Below are positions 1 through 6,428 of a stretch of 19,982 nucleotides of DNA, piece by piece. The notes below the pieces were generated by a model that was not told the origin of the DNA, made no database searches, and saw only the letters and a program-made list of their open reading frames with translations. The stretch's first letter is position 1. Each line of letters starts with the position of its first letter. The translations under genes were made by a program, and so were the position numbers. The stretch covers positions 1 through 19,982 of the forward strand of contig CAJUEI010000046.1 in NCBI GenBank assembly GCA_910585255.1, given 5' to 3'. Source of the stretch: an uncultured Lachnospiraceae bacterium. GTDB taxonomy: Bacteria; Bacillota; Clostridia; Lachnospirales; Lachnospiraceae.

Positions 1-14
1 ATCCCCCACTCCAT
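1..14 (-). CDS. start of a further gene, cut by the window edge
   Basis: On the minus strand a strong purine-rich ribosome-binding site (GGGGGAGGAG, about 22-33) is followed nine bases later by an ATG at 14-12 and then GAG TGG GGG. It lies just past the stop codon of the FtsA-like gene with no terminator between, so a further gene of the same operon probably begins here. Only four codons are visible and nothing can be said about its product. Confidence 0.4.
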
Positions 15-35
15 AATCTGATTCTCCTCCCCCTT

Positions 36-1823
36 CTACTCCTCCTCAATCAAATCCGCATAAGTCCCCGTCAGCTTTTCAAACCGCAGAGAAAAATTCT
101 CATAAACCCGATCCGTAAGCTCCGCCAGCCGATTATTCACATAAATCTTAAGCATCTCCGTCTCAATATCCAAAAACTGCATCACCTGCTCCACTGTATA
201 ATAATTCAAAAACTGAATATCATCATTCTCCTGAATCTCATAATACCCCGATTCCAGCTTTCCATTCACTTGAGCAAACTTCGGACAAGTCACCTTCTTC
301 TCATTTACCACAAAAGAAATACTCCCCTCATACTCCGGCAGTTTTCCAACCGAATAAACCGCATCCGGTCCAACCGTAGACTCCTTAATAAATATCCGAT
401 CATTCTGATGAATCGGCGTCTGAAGGCTTGCCTCATTCTTTTCCAATAAAATCACCGCTCCCTCGCCAGCCTTCCCTCTTACCACACGAGGACGACCATT
501 TACCTTAAAGTTCAAGTCCTTTCCTCTCTGAGGAAACAAGGAACTATTCGAAATATCCGCCTGCAAAGCCGCATCCATAACCGTCAATTTATCATTATCA
601 TATAATTTAATCCGCTCATTATTCACATAGACAAAGATAAAACTATTCCGCTCATTATAAAAATTCAAACAGATCCCAATCGGAGTAACCAGCAGCGAGT
701 CCTTTTTTACATCCTGAATTAAAAATTCCACATTTCCCATTACCTCTTCTCCACGCAGTGCCACCCGCTCCCTAGGAATCATCACCTTATCGGCAAGCAG
801 TGCCGTAAATCCATTGATCTTCCCTCCTCCTCCTATTACAAAGATCGCACTGACCGGTTTCCCGCCATTTAACTCCTTAATCTTATCTGAGATACTTTCT
901 GCCATATGATCCAAAACCGGCTTTAACACTCCCAGCACCTCTTCTGAAGTCAGCTTATGAATCAGTCCCATAATATCCTTATAAAAGATAGGCTTATTTT
1001 TCCCGGTTGCAATTTTAATCTTCTCCGCAGTATCAAAGTCTGTCAAATACTGTTTTGCCAAACACTCGGTTAATTCATCTCCAGCCAAAGAAATCATTCC
1101 ATAAGCAACAATACTTCCATCTTTTGTAATACAGATATCCGAAGTTCCCGCTCCAATATCCACCAAAGCAATATTTAACAGCCGAAACTGCTCAGGAATC
1201 GCAAGCTGAATTGCAGCAATCGGCTCCAATGTTAAACTGGCAACCTGAAGTTCCGCCTCTCTTACCGCTGCATACAGACTGTCTACTACATCCTCCGGCA
1301 AAAAAGTAGCCAGCACATTTGCCCCAATCTTTCTAGCCTTATGTCCCTCTAAATTATTCATTACATAGTCATTCATATAATACTGAATTACGGTATAACC
1401 CACACAATAAAAGCGAATATTTTCTGTCTCTTCCTCGGCAAGCTGTGCATGTGCCTGCTCCACGCCAAGCATATCCAGCGAATAAATATCCTCCTGACCA
1501 ACCACCCGCTCTTCCTCTAATACCTGCTCTGCCTTAATGGTCACGGTCTTTAAGACACGTCCTGCCGCCGCAATACATACTTCATTTAGAGTTCGCCCCA
1601 AACTTCGTTCTAATTCGGACTTTACCTGATAGATTACCTGTCCTACCTTTGTAATATCATGAATCTGTCCGTCAATCATCGCACGGGTATCATGATACCG
1701 GACACACTGAGCCGCTACCTTAAAGGTCTTCCGCTCTAAATATCCAACTGTCCCTACAACACTTCTTGTCCCTATATCCAGTCCAAATACCATATGTTCT
1801 GGATATTTGATTGCCTCATCCAT
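36..1823 (-). CDS. atypical FtsA-like actin-fold ATPase with long C-terminal extension
   Basis: 595 residues. The first ~380 residues show the FtsA/PilM/Hsp70 actin fold: phosphate-1 loop GLDIGTRS (14-21), an inserted region with CIAAAGRVLKT typical of FtsA subdomain 1C (83-93), phosphate-2 loop VDIGAGTSD (221-229) and adenosine motif VIGGGGKING (329-338). Canonical FtsA is about 420 residues and ends in an amphipathic membrane helix. Here about 200 extra residues follow (385-595), predicted mostly beta strand, with repeated phrases such as YVNNERI (399-405) and IYVNNRL near the end, and no clear membrane helix. It is third in a run after polA and coaE (21 bases from coaE), far from any ftsZ in this window. 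A role in a membrane-associated or division-linked filament is inference from the fold; it should not be equated with the orthodox FtsA. Start chosen at the ATG preceded by AAAGGGG. Confidence 0.8.
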   Translation of the reverse strand: MDEAIKYPEHMVFGLDIGTRSVVGTVGYLERKTFKVAAQCVRYHDTRAMIDGQIHDITKVGQVIYQVKSELERSLGRTLNEVCIAAAGRVLKTVTIKAEQVLEEERVVGQEDIYSLDMLGVEQAHAQLAEEETENIRFYCVGYTVIQYYMNDYVMNNLEGHKARKIGANVLATFLPEDVVDSLYAAVREAELQVASLTLEPIAAIQLAIPEQFRLLNIALVDIGAGTSDICITKDGSIVAYGMISLAGDELTECLAKQYLTDFDTAEKIKIATGKNKPIFYKDIMGLIHKLTSEEVLGVLKPVLDHMAESISDKIKELNGGKPVSAIFVIGGGGKINGFTALLADKVMIPRERVALRGEEVMGNVEFLIQDVKKDSLLVTPIGICLNFYNERNSFIFVYVNNERIKLYDNDKLTVMDAALQADISNSSLFPQRGKDLNFKVNGRPRVVRGKAGEGAVILLEKNEASLQTPIHQNDRIFIKESTVGPDAVYSVGKLPEYEGSISFVVNEKKVTCPKFAQVNGKLESGYYEIQENDDIQFLNYYTVEQVMQFLDIETEMLKIYVNNRLAELTDRVYENFSLRFEKLTGTYADLIEEE

Positions 1824-1844
1824 AAATTTCTTATCCCCTTTGTA

Positions 1845-2441
1845 TCACTGTCCGCTGTTTTTCAGACAGTTTTCTATCTGCTCTATCAATTTTTCTTCTG
1901 TCGTATCATTCTCAATTATACAATTACATTTTTCTCGAAATATTGTATCCGAAAGCTGATTTCCCATAATTGCTGCAATCTTTTCTTCTGAATATCCACG
2001 CTGTTCTTTTAACCGCTTTCTGCGGACTTCTTCACTTGCATAAATATACCAAATCGTATCGCAAATTTTATCATAGCGTTCTTCCAGTAAAAGTGCCGCT
2101 TCAATTACAATCTTTCTATTTGGAAATTCTGCCTGTGACTGGCGGATTGTTTGCTGAATCCGTTCCTTCACAGCAGGATGTACAATTCGATTGAGCTGTT
2201 CTAACTTTTTCCGATCTGAAAATACAATCTGTCCCAATTTCTGTCTGTGAATCGTTCCATCTGCTTCTAAAATCTCTCTTCCAAAAAGCTGAAGAATTGC
2301 CGGATAACACAGACCCGAGGGCTGTTCTAACTCCCAAGCAATCCGATCTGCCTCTAAAACCAAACAGTGATATCTCTGTTCCATAATCGAAAGAATATAG
2401 GACTTTCCGCTTCCGATTCCTCCAGTAATCCCTATTACCAT
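1845..2441 (-). CDS. coaE: dephospho-CoA kinase
   Basis: 198 residues, the normal length for CoaE, which phosphorylates the 3'-hydroxyl of the ribose of dephospho-CoA with ATP in the last step of coenzyme A synthesis in the cytoplasm. The P-loop GITGGIGSGKS occupies residues 4-14, followed by the family's ADRIAWEL segment (31-38) and the HPAVKERI helix of the CoA-binding lid region. The stop codon of polA lies nine bases upstream, and a GTAGAAGAG ribosome-binding site immediately precedes the ATG, so it is translated from the polA transcript. The polA-coaE pairing is common in Firmicutes. Confidence 0.95.
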   Translation of the reverse strand: MVIGITGGIGSGKSYILSIMEQRYHCLVLEADRIAWELEQPSGLCYPAILQLFGREILEADGTIHRQKLGQIVFSDRKKLEQLNRIVHPAVKERIQQTIRQSQAEFPNRKIVIEAALLLEERYDKICDTIWYIYASEEVRRKRLKEQRGYSEEKIAAIMGNQLSDTIFREKCNCIIENDTTEEKLIEQIENCLKNSGQ

Positions 2442-2450
2442 CTCTTCTAC

Positions 2451-5138
2451 CTACTTTGCATCAAACCAGCTAGTTCCGGTATGCATATCTACTTCTAACT
2501 TTACCTGTAAATCAGCCGCATGCATCATCTCTTCCTCTAAAATTTGACTGACGATATCGACTTCTTCCTGATGTGTCTCAATCAGCAGTTCATCATGTAC
2601 TTGTAAAATCAATCTGGATTTCAGCTTCTGTTCTCTTAACCGCCGCTCCACCCGAATCATAGCAATTTTAATAATATCCGCTGCCGTACCCTGAATAGGG
2701 GAATTCATAGCAATTCTTTCTCCAAATGACCGCTGTGTATAATTAGAAGAAGTAATCTCCGGCAGCGGCCGCCGTCTTCCAAACATCGTAACCGAATACC
2801 CCTTTTCTTTTGCCTCTGTCACCAACTGATCCAAAAAACGCTTAATCCCGGGATAAGCCTGAAAATATTGTTCAATATACTCCTGTGCCTCTGTCTTGGA
2901 CACGCTTAAATCCTGACTCAACCCAAATGAGCTGATGCCATAGACAATTCCAAAATTGACCGCTTTTGCATTTCTTCGCTGCAGTGGTGTCACCTCTTCC
3001 AAAGGAACATGAAATACTTTGGAAGCAGTTGTACTATGAATATCTTCCGCATCCCGATATGCTTCAATCAGATGCTGATCCCCTGACATATGGGCAAGCA
3101 CCCGAAGTTCAATCTGCGAATAATCCGCATCTAAAAAAACATAACCTGGCTCTGGTACAAAAACTTTTCGAATCTCTCTTCCTAGCTCCATCCGTACCGG
3201 AATATTCTGCAAGTTCGGTTCGGTACTGCTGATTCTTCCCGTAGCAGTAATGGTCTGATTAAATTTTCCATGAATTCGTCCGTCCGCTCCAATATAAGCT
3301 GCCAGCCCGTCCGCATAGGTTGACTTTAATTTTGTATACTGCCGATACTCTAAAATCTCCCGCACTACCGGATATTCCGGTGCTAATTTTTCTAAGACTT
3401 CTGCCGCTGTAGAATACCCGGTCTTTGTCTTTTTCCCGCCGGAAAGTCCCATTTTCTCAAATAAAATCTCTCCTAACTGCTTCGGTGAATTAATATTAAA
3501 CTGCTCTCCTACCTGTCGGTAAATAGATTCTTCTACCTCTTTAATCTTTATGGCAAGCCGCTTTCCATATTCTTGAAGTTCCTCCTTATTCGCCCGAATC
3601 CCCCACTGCTCCATACGATATAGAGTAAAAATCAAAGGCATTTCCACCGTTTCAAAAAGTTTCTGCATCCCCTGTTTTTCTAACCGTTCTTTTAAAACCG
3701 GCTGGGCTAAAAACGGAATTAAACTGTTAAAACAGCAGTACTTTAAGAATTCTTCCGGCTTTTCTTCCTGTGCCTGTTTAAGTGACATCTTTCCCAAAAG
3801 TTCACTTCTTCCCGGCACAATCCGATGCAGATAATCCCTTGCCACTTCCTCATACCCATAGGCATCTTTTAATGGATTCAGCAGATACGCTGCAATTCCT
3901 ACATCAAACTTTCGCTCTTCTGTTACTGCAGTTTCTGTTCCTTTCCAGGTATCTGCTCTTTCTAAATAGGGCAGATTTTCTTTTATATTCAAAAAAATAC
4001 TGTTTGGAGAAACTTGAACCAGCCGATGCCAGCACTGCAGCAGATATTCTTCTGTCATAAAAAACTGAATCGGTATAAAATAAGCCTGTCCTTCCGAAAA
4101 AGCAAGCGACAATCCTAATAACATTCCATCCTCTGCAATTCCAGATACCGCTACCCTTTTTTTCTTTTCCGCCTTTCGAAAAATTTCCCCCGCCTCACTA
4201 AAATCCTCTAAAAGAATAAACTGTTCCGTTCCCTCTTTTGTCAGTTCAGCCTGTTCTGCAGAAAAATCCATTTTGTTAAAATATCGGTAAATCAGACTTT
4301 TAAATTCTAACTGCTGAAATACTTGATACGTTTCTTTGGTAAAAAAATTTTCTTTTTTGGCGTCCTCTTTTTTATATTCCAATTCACAGTCTGTTTTAAT
4401 TGTTGCCAGTACTTTGGAAAGCTGTGCCAAATGATAATGCTCTTTTAACATTTTCTGTGCTTTAGGCGGTTTAATTTCTTCAATATGTGCATAGGCATTT
4501 TCTATTGAACCAAAACTTTGAATAATCTTGGCGGCTGTCTTTTCTCCAATGCTTGGCACTCCCGGAATATTATCGGAAGAATCTCCCATTAATGCCTTCA
4601 TATCAATAAATTGTATGGGAGTTACACCATATTTTGTTTTTACATCCTCTTCATAATAATCCTCTACTTCTGTTACACCCTTTTTCGTCTTTGGGATCCG
4701 AATCTGAATCTGACTAGATGCCATCTGCAAAAGGTCTCGATCTCCAGACAGTATTACTACTTTCATTCCCTCTGTCTCTGCCTTTTTTGCCAGACTTCCA
4801 AGAATATCGTCTGCTTCCCATCCGGCATGTTCTAAATAAAGAATTTTCATCGCAGCAAGTACTTCCTTAATCCTAGGAAGCTGTTCCGCTAATTCTTCCG
4901 GCATAGGTTTTCGATTTCCTTTATACTCTTCATACATCTCATGCCGAAACGTAGGTTCTTTTCGATCAAACGCTACTGTAATATAATCCGGGGTTTCCTC
5001 TTCCACTACTTTCATAAGAATATGAATAAATCCCAACACTGCATTTGTATGCTGTCCATTGGAATTTGTCATATCCGGTAATCCGTAAAAAGCACGATTT
5101 AAAATACTGTTTCCGTCAATCAGTAATATTTTTTCCAT
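2451..5138 (-). CDS. polA: DNA polymerase I, proofreading domain degenerate
   Basis: 895 residues. Residues 1-290 form the 5'-3' flap nuclease: metal ligands are visible in LLIDGNS (Asp8), AFDRK (Asp58), EADD (108-111), SGDRD (131-135) and GDSSDN (185-190). Residues ~305-490 occupy the place of the 3'-5' exonuclease, but the DxE, NxxxD and YxxxD metal motifs are absent (for example VSGIAEDG at 331-338 and YCCFNS at 467-472), so proofreading is probably lost, as in several Gram-positive Pol I enzymes. Residues ~495-895 are the polymerase: motif A DADYSQIELR (670-679, catalytic Asp672), motif B RRNAKAVNFGIVYG (721-734; Lys725, Phe729, Tyr733) and motif C QVHDE (846-850, Asp849). It replaces RNA primers and fills repair gaps. 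Good RBS GGGAG; the gap to the ZAS gene upstream is 42 bases. Confidence 0.97.
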   Translation of the reverse strand: MEKILLIDGNSILNRAFYGLPDMTNSNGQHTNAVLGFIHILMKVVEEETPDYITVAFDRKEPTFRHEMYEEYKGNRKPMPEELAEQLPRIKEVLAAMKILYLEHAGWEADDILGSLAKKAETEGMKVVILSGDRDLLQMASSQIQIRIPKTKKGVTEVEDYYEEDVKTKYGVTPIQFIDMKALMGDSSDNIPGVPSIGEKTAAKIIQSFGSIENAYAHIEEIKPPKAQKMLKEHYHLAQLSKVLATIKTDCELEYKKEDAKKENFFTKETYQVFQQLEFKSLIYRYFNKMDFSAEQAELTKEGTEQFILLEDFSEAGEIFRKAEKKKRVAVSGIAEDGMLLGLSLAFSEGQAYFIPIQFFMTEEYLLQCWHRLVQVSPNSIFLNIKENLPYLERADTWKGTETAVTEERKFDVGIAAYLLNPLKDAYGYEEVARDYLHRIVPGRSELLGKMSLKQAQEEKPEEFLKYCCFNSLIPFLAQPVLKERLEKQGMQKLFETVEMPLIFTLYRMEQWGIRANKEELQEYGKRLAIKIKEVEESIYRQVGEQFNINSPKQLGEILFEKMGLSGGKKTKTGYSTAAEVLEKLAPEYPVVREILEYRQYTKLKSTYADGLAAYIGADGRIHGKFNQTITATGRISSTEPNLQNIPVRMELGREIRKVFVPEPGYVFLDADYSQIELRVLAHMSGDQHLIEAYRDAEDIHSTTASKVFHVPLEEVTPLQRRNAKAVNFGIVYGISSFGLSQDLSVSKTEAQEYIEQYFQAYPGIKRFLDQLVTEAKEKGYSVTMFGRRRPLPEITSSNYTQRSFGERIAMNSPIQGTAADIIKIAMIRVERRLREQKLKSRLILQVHDELLIETHQEEVDIVSQILEEEMMHAADLQVKLEVDMHTGTSWFDAK

Positions 5139-5180
5139 TTTTTCTCCCGCTTTTATTCCTATTCTTTCCTTTTCTTTATT

Positions 5181-5516
5181 TTATATCCATTTTATTATCT
5201 GAAATGCAATTCCCAATCCTACAAGAATATGCAAAATAATAATGACCAGCCGGTTAAAAGAGCGAATCTGCCGAATCCGTTCAAAACGAATTTCTTCTTC
5301 TAGTATTTTATTCTCCAACAACTGGCTAAAATTATACGAAATATTTCTTTCTTCTTTTAATTCCTGTAAACCAATAGAAAGCATAAACATAATTTCTAGC
5401 TCTTCATAACAGTCCTCACAGGTTTGTACATGTTGAATAAAGCCTTCCATTTCTTGGTTTTCTAACGTATCATCTAAAAACCCGGGAATCATTCTCTGCC
5501 ATTCTTTACATATCAT
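5181..5516 (-). CDS. membrane-anchored ZAS zinc-finger protein, anti-sigma-like
   Basis: 111 residues. The N-terminus carries the zinc-binding anti-sigma (zf-HC2/ZAS) pattern: Cys3, then His29-x3-Cys33-x2-Cys36 in HVQTCEDC. A charged helical linker (50-85) follows, and then a single hydrophobic segment near the C-terminus (88-111, VIIILHILVGLGIAFQII), so the zinc finger would face the cytoplasm. Typical ZAS proteins hold an ECF sigma factor inactive, but no sigma gene lies beside it; the neighbours are polA downstream and an intergenic element upstream. It has its own promoter at 5566-5594 and is probably the first gene of the polA-coaE-FtsA-like transcript. Its partner is unknown, and a role as an anti-sigma factor is inference from the domain alone. 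Confidence 0.75.
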   Translation of the reverse strand: MICKEWQRMIPGFLDDTLENQEMEGFIQHVQTCEDCYEELEIMFMLSIGLQELKEERNISYNFSQLLENKILEEEIRFERIRQIRSFNRLVIIILHILVGLGIAFQIIKWI

Positions 5517-5565
5517 CTTTTTTCGTCCTTTCTGGCATTTTCCAGTTTAACAGGTTATTGCTTTT

Positions 5566-5594
5566 ATTCTAGCACAAGAATCCTAAGATTGCAA
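5566..5594 (-). promoter_or_regulatory. sigma-A-type promoter for the ZAS-polA-coaE operon
   Basis: On the minus strand TTGCAA (5589-5594) and TAGAAT (5566-5571) are separated by exactly 17 bases, with an extended TGC before the -10. Transcription would begin near 5560, about 44 bases upstream of the ZAS start codon. It sits 36 bases after the end of the structured element at 5631-5879. Confidence 0.6.
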
Positions 5595-5630
5595 AGAAAA
5601 GATATAGGAATCCTAGTCGAAAAGTGGGGG

Positions 5631-5879
5631 GAGGACGCCAGAGTATGGCATTACAGTACTGTTCCGCTCTACAGAAAGTAAGAAGCTCTAAGACTTCTGA
5701 ATTTAGATGCATCCAACCGGACGGACCGGGGTGCAATTCGCCCGTGCTGCGGGCTAAACACACCCCTTTTTTTGCCATTCAAGAATGGCAAAAAATCCTA
5801 ATGAATCGACAGAAGTCTAAAAGCTTCTAACTTTCCTCCGAAGTCACAGTACTGCAATGCCATACTCTGGCTGTCTTTT
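5631..5879 (-). ncRNA. structured RNA element, copy 1 (family not recognised)
   Basis: Read on the minus strand, the element is nested. An outer stem of 25 bp (5847-5871 with 5637-5661) contains one G.U pair. A 5' junction TGACTTCGGA follows, then an inner stem of 27 bp (5810-5836 with 5673-5699) with two U.U mismatches ten pairs apart. Inside lie a hairpin GCCATTC/GAATGGC flanked by T and A runs, a GC-rich hairpin GGGGTG...CACCCC (5766-5728 region) with inner GCCCG/CGGGC, and the conserved GGTCCGTCCGGTTGGAT. The 3' junction is AGAGCGGAA and the conserved end is GCGTCCTC (5631-5638). The copy at 9861-10118 keeps the core and all pairings while the stem sequences differ. A weak -10 (TATATT, 5885-5890) would start transcription near 5878, but no good -35 is visible. 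A 69-codon reading frame over it (5569-5778) is judged a by-product. Function unknown. Confidence 0.7.
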
Positions 5880-5967
5880 TCCACAATATAGGTATTCTTT
5901 ATTTCTCTTTTTTTGTTTTTTTAACCTATCAAGGAAGTAGCGAAGCGAATTCCGAATTTTTTTTGAC

Positions 5968-6010
5968 TTAATAAAATAAAAGGCAGTTATCTTATCTTTT
6001 GATAACTGCC
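5968..6010 (-). terminator. intrinsic terminator
   Basis: Perfect 10-bp stem GGCAGTTATC/GATAACTGCC (6001-6010 with 5982-5991) with a nine-base loop. On the minus strand it is followed by TTTTATTTTATT. It lies 134 bases beyond the first tRNA terminator, so it ends either read-through from tRNA-Leu or a separate small transcript from 6010-6140. Confidence 0.7.
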
Positions 6011-6143
6011 CAAACTAATGGTGAATAAAATTTGTTATGTTCTTTCTATTTTTATAATCGAGTAGGGAAGGCTGCCTCCTCTACTCGCCGTGCTAAATGT
6101 CTGTCAGTTCTGCTGACATCGTTCCTTGAGATATCTGTGTACA

Positions 6144-6180
6144 TAAAAAAATTCCCTGTAAACATTTCGTCTACAGAGAA
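6144..6180 (-). terminator. intrinsic terminator of tRNA-Leu
   Basis: A 12-bp stem with two G.U pairs (6169-6180 with 6152-6163), loop GAAAT, followed on the minus strand by seven T residues (6145-6151). It begins 16 bases after the 3' end of the tRNA. Confidence 0.75.
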
Positions 6181-6195
6181 CGCCCCTGCCAAGAG

Positions 6196-6278
6196 TGCCG
6201 CAGGCCGGACTTGAACCGGCACGAGGTCGCCCCCGCTAGATTTTGAGTCTAGTGCGTCTGCCATTCCGCCACTGCGGC
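6196..6278 (-). tRNA. tRNA-Leu, anticodon CAA
   Basis: An 83-nt class II tRNA. The acceptor stem pairs GCCGCAG with CTGCGGC; position 73 is A, as expected for leucine. The D-arm is GCG...CGC, the anticodon stem CTAGA/TCTAG carries loop CTCAAAA, giving anticodon CAA (reads UUG). A long variable arm follows, and the T-arm is GCCGG TTCAAGT CCGGC. CCA is not encoded. It is a single gene with its own promoter and terminator. Confidence 0.95.
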
Positions 6279-6297
6279 AATTCCTTAACACTTGATA

Positions 6298-6326
6298 AGT
6301 CTATCATAGAAATAAATCCTTGTCAA
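6298..6326 (-). promoter_or_regulatory. promoter of tRNA-Leu
   Basis: On the minus strand a perfect TTGACA (6321-6326), a 17-base spacer and TAGACT (6298-6303). The predicted start near 6291 is about 12 bases upstream of the mature tRNA end. A perfect 16-base palindrome (CAAATTTCGAAATTTG, 6338-6353) lies just upstream. Confidence 0.8.
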
Positions 6327-6428
6327 CTCTTTTTTTACAAATTTCGAAATTTGCTTGATATGGTTTTTTACAAATTTATTGTATCGTTTTTTTTAGAATT
6401 TTTCTGTAACTTTTTTTACAGTTATAAA

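Noticed and set aside
5631..5879. Insertion sequence or MITE bounded by inverted repeats
   Set aside because: The long inverted arms differ completely between the two copies, there is no transposase, and no target-site duplication is visible at the element edges.
6052..6291. 79-codon minus-strand frame across the tRNA
   Set aside because: It reads straight through the tRNA-Leu gene and its terminator; a chance frame.
6338..6353. Perfect palindrome CAAATTTCGAAATTTG as an operator or terminator
   Set aside because: It lies upstream of the tRNA promoter, but A/T-rich palindromes arise easily here; no T tract follows on the minus strand and no repressor link can be made.
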